This document shows, in pieces, positions 46,219 through 56,015 of a stretch of DNA of 64,000 nucleotides. The DNA comes from Solen grandis (Eukaryota; Mollusca; Bivalvia; Adapedonta; Solenidae). The stretch is from NCBI GenBank assembly GCA_021229015.1, contig CM037789.1, positions 32,097,856-32,161,855 of the forward strand, in the 5' to 3' direction. Position 1 is the stretch's first letter. Each line of letters begins with the position of its first letter. The notes under the pieces are model-generated. The model had not been told where the DNA came from, searched no databases, and worked only from the letters and a program-made list of their open reading frames with translations. The position numbers were made by a program, and so were the translations under genes.

Positions 46219-46376
46219 GAGGTGTAAAATTCCTAAATTTATCACGGTCTCACTGCCTACAAAATCCAAAATTTGAGAGAAAATTGCAAAGAAATGTTCT
46301 GTTTTTTCACTGGACCCTGCACTTTAAATTTTCACCAGCCAGAGTGAGCTCGAGCTGTGAGTGGAATTTTGCACCC
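46219..46376 (+). mobile_element. Short DNA transposon family E, copy 4
   Basis: The ends are AGAGGTGTAAAATTCCTAAA and GTGGAATTTTGCACCCT. The interior has TATCACGGTCTCACTGCC and GAGCTGTGAGTGG. A 122-codon frame beginning at 46206 runs across and beyond it and is not gene-like. Confidence 0.65.
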
Positions 46377-47350
46377 TTGCACATTTGGTCATTTTCCATT
46401 GGTGGAAGTCCTCTAGTTGAAACTGGAAGTTTTAATTTACAAACAACTTCTCGGCACATTTTTTCAGTGAAATATGTTTACAATAAAGTCCTTGAACTGC
46501 TACATTTCATTGTAATTTGTAAAAAAGAAATTCAAAGTTATATTAATTTAAAAACATCCTTGATGTTAGTTTAAATGCATATTTTTCCAGTGCAACGTGA
46601 ATACCATTTTTGAAAATGATAAATTTCCAAGTCGCTCATTATGCTATTGAAGACACTTTTTGCAACACCTATCACAATTTGCATACTTTTGATGGCTTTA
46701 GTTTGATGGTAATTTTCCCTTTCCCCCTTGTATGTGGGAAGGTGAGAGTAACATCAGGGGAAAATAATTCTATATTGCCAATCTTCGGTTTACTTTAGCC
46801 TCTCTAGGGTGAGATTATAACATACATAAAATAGACACTACTGTGTGGATAAAATACTACTTCAAGGATCATTGTAGTTGATTACAATCATCTCGATGGA
46901 AATGTTCTTTAAATGGGGGAAAAATAATGCGTGGGGGTAAGGTGTGAAAGAATAAGCCCCTTGGGAAAACATTGTGTGTTCCTGATCCAATTAAAGCTCA
47001 TCTCCACGGTATTGTTCTCTGATAGTGTGCGTGGGATTGCTCCTTGTGCCAGTATTATGGTAGAAATATCCATTAGTTTTCCTCAGTTCCTTGCTTAGTG
47101 TTCTGTTAAAAATTTTCTATGTTTTGATTGACTGGTCTAATGTGAAAAATAAAGCAGCGTGAGAAAACCAATTAACACAATAATCATGGTTTTCCGTTAT
47201 TAACAATCTGTGATGTAGATGTAACTTGTTTGAATAGTGACCCTCTCTAAATTAAAACTCTCTGTTGCTTAAAGTTAAGATGAGTGACTGGGCTTCATAA
47301 TATAACACAAAACTTGATGTTAATATAAAATGGTTCTTTCAATCACATAG
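46377..47350. other. Intron sequence, unassigned
   Basis: No repeat, gene or RNA could be supported. Confidence 0.4.
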
Positions 47351-47354
47351 TGGT

Positions 47355-47575
47355 CCCTGGGGCCCCCGTGACCACGCTGCTGTAGGTTTAAAGCCCAGCA
47401 GTGTCACTGGGATATTTCATGAGATGCAGCCTTCCAGGTGTCTTGTGGTAGGTCAGTTATAGTACCTGGATGCCTTCTACATTCTGATCCTTCTCGAACT
47501 GTAATTTAAAAGACAAGCGTTGCTAATTAAGATGTAAATACTGTCACAGCAGGATGGATGACTCCACTACAACAA
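47355..47575 (+). mobile_element. Degraded MetaSINE-like tRNA-SINE
   Basis: It follows the block order of 33579: a GCCCCCGTGACCACG head, CAGCCTTCCAGGTGTCTTGT, GGTAGGTCAG, AATACTGTCACAGCAGGATG and ACTACAACAACATT. Boxes A and B are eroded. Confidence 0.6.
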
Positions 47576-48063
47576 CATTAGTGTGGTTCAGTATCAATAT
47601 TCAACCCTAAAACAGATATTGTGGAGCTTCAATGTATTTGCAAAAATAATTGTTTGGTCCCATTTATGACTTATAAAAGGGTTAAACTGTTGGACAGCAA
47701 CAAGTCTATCAGATATGTTCCACAAAACATTGACCTTGACCTATCTACAATATTAGTCTTATCCCTGAATAAATATATATAATCATTGTCTAATGATGGT
47801 ATCAGATCCAAATGATGCTTAAACAAGACACTTTGAAGTCCACTTTGGCCAGCATTGCCATTGGATGCAAAGTTATGAACCCAGGTGTGTTTAAAGGAAA
47901 TGTGTCTGTCTTGATTAGCTACCAACTTGAGCACTTTAATCAGGGGTCCTTTTTTCATCATTAATCAGCTCTCAGGGGAGGTAAAAAGTCTCATTATACA
48001 TTAGCCTAGATACCTGATATTAGAAATGACTTACATATAGAACTTGTTAGTTGATCAGTTTTA

Positions 48064-48302
48064 TATAAAGATATTTTGACATATAATGGCAAACATAGCA
48101 GACCCTGATCAGACGACTCCTTCCTCGAGCTGTCTTATTGCGATCAGGGACTCCTCGGTTTGCTCATACAAAATTGCAGTTGAGATTTTACACAGAAAAG
48201 ACAAATCTAAACCCGTTGTTTCATATACCATTTAAATTTCAGTCAATTAATATAAATCAAGTCATGAATTTGTATATGAATATGCATGAGGTACAAGGTT
48301 AA
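48064..48302 (-). mobile_element. TTAA-type MITE family B, reverse copy
   Basis: It ends ATGCATGAGGTACAAGGTTAA (TTAA at 48299). The hairpin arms are GCAAACATAGCAGACCCTG and GGGACTCCTCGGTTTGC, with the inner part CTGATCAGACGA. Confidence 0.7.
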
Positions 48303-48650
48303 ACAGTTAGTTAATATAACACCTTTGAGGTATGGAAGTACCACCAATGCTATACTTGTTTAGAATAAAAGCAGCATTCAGTCTGATCAGGATTCCTTCT
48401 CATTTTTGGTCAAGTGACCCCTTTATATGTTCAATGAAGATACACATTTTGAAATATTTGAGGTCATTTAGATAATTTTGGGGTCGAAACAGACGATTTT
48501 GTCAGTCATGAAAACCGCACGGATCTGGTTTTAAATTGTCCAACATGGCATAGAATGGAATGTTCAAGATGTAACACAATACATGTAATCAACATAAAAT
48601 TCTGAAAAGTTTACATTATATCTAATGAAAGCTCCAGTATGTGCCATGTT

Positions 48651-48749
48651 CTAATGCAATTGCTTTTTAACCACCCTTGTGAAGGCTTCTAATGTAATTG
48701 TTTTTTAACCACCCTTGTGCAGGCTTCTAATGCGATTGTTTTTTAAACC
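48651..48749. repeat. 38 bp tandem repeat, 2.6 units
   Basis: Units start at 48651, 48689 and 48727 and contain CTAATGCAATTG, TTTTTAACCACCCTTGTG and AGGCTT. Confidence 0.9.
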
Positions 48750-48879
48750 ACACGTCAACTGAGTAAGTGATGTTGAAGTTTGAATTGGTCCATAAACTTG
48801 AGGTGTGAAAAAAGGTGGAAGACTTGGTATACAGCAATGTATTTCTCTGAGACATTCTGCACAAAAGACTAGGTACTGT

Positions 48880-49080
48880 TCTTGGCTGCTGTGAGCAGCA
48901 GAGAGGGCATCCAGCTTGCTCGGGTTAAAGCCTGGACTCAGCTCGGACTAAGAGCTGGAAGCCATCCACAGAGGGGCAGTAGGGTCCACCCCGTTCTCCA
49001 CTACTGTGTCACCATCTGGGCAGAGTCCTGGGCTTACAGGAATGAAACACTCATTGCTGAATGACACCCAGCTGATAACC
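48880..49080. other. GC-rich unassigned patch with a 60-codon frame
   Basis: A patch of clearly higher GC content in an AT-rich intron, with one frame open at 48882-49064. It begins in a GCTGCTGTGAGCAGC palindrome. The peptide has no features that I recognise. A strong acceptor-like tract (TCTCTTTCTGCCTTTCTGTC then TTAG) ends at 49120, but no paired donor with an open frame follows. Nature unknown. Confidence 0.3.
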
Positions 49081-49187
49081 TCTTGTGAATGTACATTCTC
49101 TTTCTGCCTTTCTGTCTTAGCCCCTTTCTCGATCACAGTATCTGTTTTAAAAGGATCGAGGACCGAGCTTGTTTGAAACCACTATAG

Positions 49188-49400
49188 TTGCCTCTGTAGT
49201 TGAGTGGTTAGAGTTGCTGACTTATCACTACTTACCCTTCGCCACTGTCAGTTCAGGTTCCAACAGTGACGGTTTTTAATGAGAGGGAGCCTTTTGAGGC
49301 AAGCTTGCACTAGGTCAGTGTTTTTCTAACTTGTAATTTAAGCTGGACGTCGCTATATGACTAAAATATTGTTACAGCAAGGTTAAACTCCAAAATGACA
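49188..49400 (+). mobile_element. MetaSINE-like tRNA-SINE with internal deletion
   Basis: The head has GTAGTTGAGTGGTTAGAG and GTTCAGGTTCCAAC. The central block is shortened to CTAGGTCAGTGTTTTTC, then AGCTGGACGTCGCTATATGA and CAAGGTTAAACTCC. It is the same family as 33579, older. Confidence 0.7.
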
Positions 49401-49907
49401 ACAAAAAGCATTCACCACTTTGTCATCCAAGCATTGAAGTATAAAACATAAACAAAAAATAAGTTGTCAGGAAGCTATATATTCCTAATGATTGTATATA
49501 TAAGGTGTAACTTGGCCAGTGTTGATTTACTCTAAAGCAGGTAAGATTACTGTTGAAACCCCCTCTGCCCCTTTGATCGTTTGATTAAAAGGTGAGATTT
49601 CTGACAGAAGGCAAGATTTCTGTTTCATGATCTGGGTCTATCAGCCATCAAGAAGTAACCCTCTGTTGATGTTCTCATTCATTACTTTGTAGTAATTAGG
49701 TGGCAAAAGGTGGTTTGAGATTGTAATGTTTGTAATTTTACACTCTGCTTTTCATTATGGTTTGTAAAAAATTGGTTAACAACAGTGAGAGTTGTTGGAT
49801 AATAAGCTCTTTATAAGATTCTTAAGATAATAAGCTTCTGGTATCTAGTAGTAAAACCCAGTATTGGGATCTGAATATCCGTATATCTTTTGAATATAAA
49901 GGATTCA

Positions 49908-50000
49908 ACCTTTGACCTCATGAATATTCATGTACAAATTTATGACTTTATGAATATTAATTTAATCTGGGACCTCTCTGTTTTCCAATGCACCAAGGGT
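49908..50000 (+). mobile_element. TTAA-type MITE family B, truncated at the assembly gap
   Basis: It begins CCTTTGACCTCATGAATATT and includes GACCTCTCTGTTTTCCAATG before entering the gap. Sequence right of the gap does not continue the element. Confidence 0.55.
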
Positions 50001-50100
50001 NNNNNNNNNNNNNNNNNNNNNNNNNNNNNNNNNNNNNNNNNNNNNNNNNNNNNNNNNNNNNNNNNNNNNNNNNNNNNNNNNNNNNNNNNNNNNNNNNNNN
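50001..50100. other. Assembly gap, 100 N
   Basis: Exactly 100 unknown bases, most likely a standard scaffold gap of unknown true size. Frames reported across it are meaningless. Confidence 0.99.
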
Positions 50101-50973
50101 GAAAGGTTGATGAAGTCTTTTTCTTTAATAATCCAGCTCCGGAAAGTGAAGTGGAAGCTACAAGTAGAAATATTATTGTATGTTATCTTGTCCGGCCCTC
50201 TTTTTTTTATTATTATTATTTTTTTTATTTTTTTTTGCTTGGGTGGGGGGAGTATTTTTTGTTGTTGAAAACATCAGTATATTTTCATATTGTTCAATCA
50301 AAATACTGAAGCAGGAGTATAATTCATAACCTTCATTGGTAACTCTGTCCTATTTTTTTTCTGATTGTTTTTTATCGCCAATGACAGGAATTAAGGAAAT
50401 GTCTCAGCTGTACCATTGTCCCTTTTTAAACAGACATTATGTCATATTGAATAAATGTCACATAGATTTTTTTGGTGAAAAATCTAATGTCACATTAAGA
50501 CTTCTCTGCCAGTGATGGTAGCTATGGTAACAACAATATAGTTATGATACTTTCATTTTGCAGTTTTGAAAGTACATGTATACCAGGAGCTTTCACATTA
50601 AAAAACATTGTACCCACACTCCAGATATTAAGCATGGTGTACTCTTATCTGCCAATTATAGATATCTAGTATAATAATAGTGAGATAATAAATATGGCTA
50701 TATATAAGTTTTCTTTTCATAAAAGTAGGCCTGGCTTTGAACCAGGTTTTATTCTAACACTATTAGTGAGTAATCCCTCTTTATAACAGTCGTCTGAATT
50801 GTATGTTGTCTGTTTGAATGGTAGGAACTCTTTCAAGGGTTCTTTAAGCCAATATATGTTACATCCATACACAAATCTGTTGTTCATTAATACATTATTA
50901 ATATGAGTGTCTGTACAGAATTTGTCATTGTAGGTCTTTTAACTATTATATAATGATTTTCTTGCTACGTTAA

Positions 50974-51215
50974 TTAACCATTTCCCTCATATAGACTCAT
51001 TCTGACGCACTCAATAGGTACCACACAAAGCCTGATCTGCAGAAAACCACAGTTAAACCTTACCAAATTTAATTACAAAATCCTCATTTCCAGACCACTG
51101 AGGAGCAGCGAACAGCATAAAACCTGATCAGCCTGCGAGTTACTCGCAGGCTGATCTGGTTTTATGTTGTTCGCATAGGTCTTTTCATGGTTTCCTCTAT
51201 GAGAGAAAGGATTAA
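50974..51215 (-). mobile_element. piggyBac-type MITE, family A copy 4
   Basis: TTAA at 50974 and 51212; termini CCATTTCCCTCATA and TATGAGAGAAAGG, slightly decayed. Reverse orientation. The hairpin is intact (TGCGAGTTACTCGCA at its tip). Confidence 0.85.
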
Positions 51216-51368
51216 ATTGTTCCAGTTGTTTGCTGATTCTAATCATCAAGACCTCAAATGACATCAAACAGTTAATTACCTTAAAGCATGATTTATGTGT
51301 ATTAGAAAGAATATTAAATTGGAGTTTGATTATTATGTCCCGTACTTAATGAATTCATATAAACTTGT

Positions 51369-51531
51369 TTTGACACATTAGCAAACAGAGCAGATCTCTG
51401 ATCAGGCTCTCCTCTGTTTACTTAAACAGTATTGTAGCTCAGATCTGCATGGAAAAAAAAATCCATTGTTTCATGTTTAATGTTTCATTTGTTGAATTGA
51501 TATTCATCTAGTCATAAGAGGTAAAGGACTT
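51369..51531 (-). mobile_element. TTAA-type MITE family B, reverse copy
   Basis: Arms GCAAACAGAGCAGATCTCTG and CTCTCCTCTGTTTACT, then AGCTCAGATCTGCATGG, and CATAAGAGGTAAAGGA at the end. The hairpin centre is shortened. Confidence 0.65.
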
Positions 51532-53412
51532 TAAGGCTGAAATTCTCAGTTTATAAAACCATGTCATAGCTGTAATTATATAAATACTGAAAGTGAAAGT
51601 AGATATGCCTGTTTTAGCATTGAAAATTGGTTTATTTGTATTTCCTTTAAAGTTCCATGTTGATTTTCAACCTGAATTTAGAAAGAAAATATATGTGACA
51701 AATTCATAGATTTTTACAGTTGTAAAACATAATTATGATCTTCAAGAAAAAAGGATCACTTTTTTTTTTTTTTTTTTTTTTTAATTTTAACTTCACCACA
51801 AACTTAAAATTGAGATTATAAATCCAGGTTAACTTGTTGAAACTATTGGACATTAAATATTGCACAATTTTTATTTGTCCAGGAAATGCAAAGATCTTAA
51901 ATTATGCAGCCTTTTTAAACATGAAAAGGTCCTTCTCAAATTTCATAGAGATTGAAAAAAAAAAGTTTGAGGTACAAAATGCCTCTATAGTAATAATGTT
52001 TGGCAGTTGAAGTGATTCAGTCGTCTCCCTCTCTTATTAAAAGAAATATATAGAGCTGGAATGCTCCCATTTCCTGTTTTCATTTTCAATTTGGGGGGTG
52101 GGGGGGAGTGCACTGGAATGCAAAAGAATTGAGAGAACTTGTATTGATTGTTTGAAAGTAAATAGAGCAATTCTTCACAGGATTGAGGTGAGGTAACCAC
52201 TGCAGTAGTGAAAACAGGTGGTTAATATTTTTGATAATAGGGTTCTGTAAGAGGGTACACAGATTTTCAGTAAAAAAAGATGTCAGCTTGCATATGAGTG
52301 TGTGTATGCATGTGTGTACAGTGCATATATATGGCATATTGTGTGTATTTACCATGATGTATATATACACTAACAGATATTATAGATGTTGAATTTGAAC
52401 GGTTAACTTTTTATGTTCAAGTGATATGACTTTAACTTTCGATCTTTTCTGTTTCACAGTGTTAAATACAAAAAAATAAATAAAAAAAAAAATGAATAAA
52501 TAAAATAAGTGTGAATATTATAAATTCCAGTAGCAATAAATTTCTGCTAATTTAATGTTATTATATATATTAGATAAGCTGTTCAGAATCATATCATTAT
52601 AGTCTCCAAATCAGTCAATATTTCATTTTTGTTACATTTTTGTCAAGTAAAACATACTGGATATATAATTTCCATTTTGTCTTTTGAAAACCACTGCCAC
52701 AATGTGCCGGGAATCCTTGTTCTCTCATTGAGCTAGGATTCCAACAATATCACTCATATGGGAACTCATCAATTGCTCAGATCATAATGGCTGGAGAATA
52801 GGATAATGTGATTGCTCATCCTCCCAACGGAGAATGTTAACATTACGCAATTAACATAATCCGTTACCACGGCCACATACTCCAGTTTTCTCCATTTTGG
52901 AGAATTGTGTGCAATCTGAACAGTTTGTACAGTATTTCCTTCTCATTAGGAGAAGTGACATTTATATTTATCTGGGGTTCTATCATTATCTTAGTATGAT
53001 TTTTTCCACATGTTATGAAGGGATTAACGAACCATACATCTAGTACTAAAACTGGGCCACTGATCAGGTGTTATTACATGTAATTATGAAATTGATTGCT
53101 GTTAGAATGAACTGAAGTACTCATTGCATAGTTACAAGGTATAAAACTGGGTCTGACAGAAACTGGCGTTCAGGTTGACTTAGTTTTTTTAAGTGGCTAG
53201 AAAAACTGTCAGAATACATCTTAATGTTAGATGAGACTGGAGTGCCAGACTATGGGAACTCTCATTAACGAGGTATTAACGAGGTGTTGATTGATTGATT
53301 GATCAGCCAGTTTCCTTTACACCTGAATGCACCTGTCTGTCAGAGTGAAGAAAGAATCTTGACATGCTTTTCTATCCCTGTCACTACCGCATTTTCCTGA
53401 TTTTCTCATCAG
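51532..53412. other. Intron sequence, unassigned
   Basis: It has a poly(T) run at 51760-51782. Around 52690-52940 is a unique, less AT-rich patch with several short inverted motifs (CTCCAGTTTTCTCC, TTTTGGAGAA) and ATTACGCAAT, which resembles C/EBP-type sites. It could be regulatory, but comparison would be needed. Confidence 0.35.
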
Positions 53413-53597
53413 TTCTCGATGCTTGTTCATACGGCAGCAGGACTGAATATAAGTTAAAAAGTCTGTGCTTTCACATTTGTCTGCAGAACTGTCATAATAA
53501 AGCTATTGAAAAACTTTCTGCTGAAACTAAAGTTTATGACATAGGTGTCTGCTTAGAAGAAGCCTATTTGAGCAGTTTAAAACAAGACCAGCTTTAA
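53413..53597 (+). CDS. Candidate terminal exon, cysteine-rich secreted protein
   Basis: It is preceded by a strong acceptor (ATTTTCCTGATTTTCTCATC then AG at 53411-53412). The first two bases complete a split codon (phase 1), matching the phase-1 donor at 26703 and creating Val at the joint. Sixty codons follow, then TAA at 53595-53597. The peptide holds five cysteines spaced C-x13-C-x3-C-x3-C-x19-C, with a helical, charged second half (AIEKLSAETKVYDIGVCLEE). If joined to the signal-peptide exon, the product has 98 residues: a ~33-residue signal peptide and a ~65-residue mature part. I know no family with this spacing. An odd cysteine number suggests a dimer, or a wrong model. Intron length would be 26.7 kb. 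Phase agreement happens by chance one time in three, and two other phase-1 candidates exist (58745, 63566). Confidence 0.4.
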
Positions 53598-54187
53598 GGT
53601 GATTTTAAGATTAAACTTGATTTACTTCTTAAATAACAGGATGGAAATGGATTTCACTAAGGAACATCTTATTTGCTCTGACAGTCACTATGATGTTCTT
53701 GCTATGAGAGGAATTACTAGAGTACCTGGAGGACACTCGGAAATGTCCTTTCACTTAGTAATAACATGTGATGTATCAACATACAGGGCTCTCTCTGTTT
53801 TGGGGGAACAGTGCCTCTACCCGCAAGAGGGGAGTTCCCTGTAGGGGGATTTGCAGGCAATTTTTGCTGTACGTGTTCATAAAAATGTACAAAATAGTAT
53901 CTGTCTAGTAGCATTATTGGTTAAAATGAAATGGAAATCAACTAGTATACAGTACAGCTGTATTGTACAACAACCTACTACTTGATCATTCTTGCTTTTT
54001 ATATGAGCTCTTTCATTGAGGATTTTGGCTTGAAAATGGTGTGTATGTGGGGGGGGGGGGAATAGTGCCCAATAATGACACTTAAAAATGGAGATCATGA
54101 GCCCTGACATAGGATCAGGTCTAGGTTGCATTGGAGTAAAGCCAGCAGGAGTGGCTTGCTGTCTGATTAGGCTATATACTGGTCACT
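53598..54187. other. Region after the candidate stop, with a second open frame
   Basis: If 53413-53597 is terminal, this is the 3' untranslated region. No AATAAA lies close by. A second frame is open from 53599 to 53844, with an acceptor-like TTAAATAACAG ending at 53639, too close (42 nt) to the preceding TAAG|GTGATT to be an ordinary intron. Its peptide (FTKEHLICSDSHYDVLAMRG) is protein-like but unrecognised. A G run lies at 54049-54060. Confidence 0.3.
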
Positions 54188-54396
54188 GGTGCCATGGTCA
54201 AGTGGTAACCTATCCAACTGTAAATCAGACAGTTGTGGGTTCAAACCCTGTTGTAACCCCATTGGAGGTAAGGATTTTTCATGACCTTCCCAGGCTCTAA
54301 GTACTGGTCCAACCCAGGAACTGTTGAGAGGAATTAATAGAAGTTGTAAAAACTTGTTTCCCAATTGATGTAAAATAAATAAGTTTAAATTAAATG
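54188..54396 (+). mobile_element. tRNA-SINE family C, best copy
   Basis: Box A (CATGGTCAAGTGGTAACC) and box B (GTGGGTTCAAACCC) lie in tRNA spacing. The body has GGATTTTTCATGACCTTCCC, AGTACTGGTCCAACCCAGG and AACTGTTGAGAGG. The tail is GATGTAAAATAAATAAGTTT. It is the reference for the fragments at 2030, 6950, 13982, 19560, 44975 and 59462. Target duplications are not obvious. Confidence 0.85.
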
Positions 54397-54525
54397 ATAT
54401 AGGAGGAAAATGAAACAAAACTGGAAAGATCTTTAAAATTGGTACAGTCTGAATGGGGAATTTTGTCAGTGGTCTAAGAGGGCAATGTTTTTAAGGTTGA
54501 AAGGCTGTGGAGGTTATGAGTTGAT

Positions 54526-54679
54526 GTGCCCAGGTTGGTTGTTGTCTGATAGCCACAATACGATGGGGGGCCACTGACATAGTGGTGATTGATTGTTAAG
54601 TGGTGCCCAGGTTGGTTGTTGTCTGATAGCCACAATACGATGGGGGGCCACTGACATAGTGATGATTGATTGTTAAGTG
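54526..54679. repeat. 77 bp direct duplication
   Basis: Two adjacent copies of a segment beginning GTGCCCAGGTTGGTTGTTGT and containing CACAATACGATGGGGGGCCA, almost identical, with starts 77 bp apart. A recent tandem duplication. Confidence 0.9.
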
Positions 54680-55529
54680 ATGGGGCAAGCAGAAAGGAAA
54701 ACAAAATGTCATACTCTTCTATTCTGTCTGGTGGCATTCCATTATCTTAGAAATAAAACACACAGTTGGCCAAGTAAAAATGTTGCTTCTGTAATTTGAC
54801 ATGTTTTTACTGCCACAAAGGTATACAAAGTGTGGAGGCTAATGAACTGATCTTAACCTTATTTATACCTTTTTGTGAAATTGAACCATAGTGTATTGAC
54901 CATGAAGTGTGTAGGGTATATACTCTTATATTTGAAATATTTTGTTTGAATATGGCTACCATAGTAAAGATGAAAACACCTGTGGCAACTATAGAAAATT
55001 GTCATATTTTCATCAATTTAAGAGAAGTCAAAATCAGAATTATGTGTCATTTATTTTGTTCAAGGTCTAAGTGATAAGATAATTGTGAAAAAGCTCTTTA
55101 CACTAAACTTAAGAGCATGGATTTTTTTTTCTGGAAACTGTTTTGTTTGATGGGGGAAAATACATTAGGAAAAGAAGTAGATGAATTATAAAATGTTTGG
55201 GTATGTTTGTTCGAGGGTTAATCACGTCATCAAAGTTATTATATATAATGGAACAAAATATGGCCACTCCTTTCAGTGAACCAGATTCTTTAAAAGTTAA
55301 TATGTGGTGTTGTCTTTATAGGGCAAAGTGAGGTAAATGTAAACTTTCAATCATTACGACTGTAAACGTTTCTGGTCTGATGATTAAGGTGATCTGGTGA
55401 TCAAAGTAGTCTTATTACTTAAATGGTTTTAATATTAATGTGCTCTGATAATTGAGATGGTCTGACTTAGTTAAAAATAAGAGAAAAAGGACCGAAAGAT
55501 AATAGTCTCAGTTATAAATTGAAAATAAT
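54680..55529. other. Unassigned non-coding DNA
   Basis: No gene or repeat family supported. The GTGATCTGGTGATCAAAG stretch near 55390 may be an early diverged part of the array that follows. Confidence 0.4.
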
Positions 55530-56015
55530 AACCTCAATACTGAGGTGGTCTTTATTGTGATATGGTCTCAATAGTAAGGTGGTCTTGATTGTGAGGTGGT
55601 CTTGACAGCAAGGTGGGCTCAATATTGAGGTGGTCTCAATAGTGAGGTGGTCTTAACAGTGAGGTGGTCTTAATTGTGAGATGGTCTCAGTAGTGGGGTG
55701 GTTTCAGTAGTAAGGTGGGCTTAATAGTGAGATGGGCTTAATTTTGAGGTAGTCTTAATAGTGAGGTGGTCTTAATAGTGAGGTGGGCTTAATTATAAGG
55801 TGGTCTTGATACTGAGGTGGTCTTAATTGTGAGGTGGTCTAGATAGTGAGGTGGACTTGATTGTAAAGTTGTAAGGTAGTGAGGTAGTCTCAATAGTAAG
55901 GTGGTCTTGATTGTGAAGTCTTAATAGTGAGGTGGTCTCAATAGTGAGGTGGTCTTGATTGTGAAGTCTTAATAGCAAGGTGGTCTTAATTGTGAGGTGG
56001 TCAATATAATTATGA
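55530..56015. repeat. 18 bp degenerate minisatellite, about 25 units
   Basis: Units of the type AATAGTGAGGTGGTCTTA or GATTGTGAGGTGGTCTTA, with many substitutions and small indels. Confidence 0.9.

Noticed and set aside
49890..50309. 139-codon ORF
   Set aside because: It spans the 100-N gap, and its right part is poly(T)-derived.
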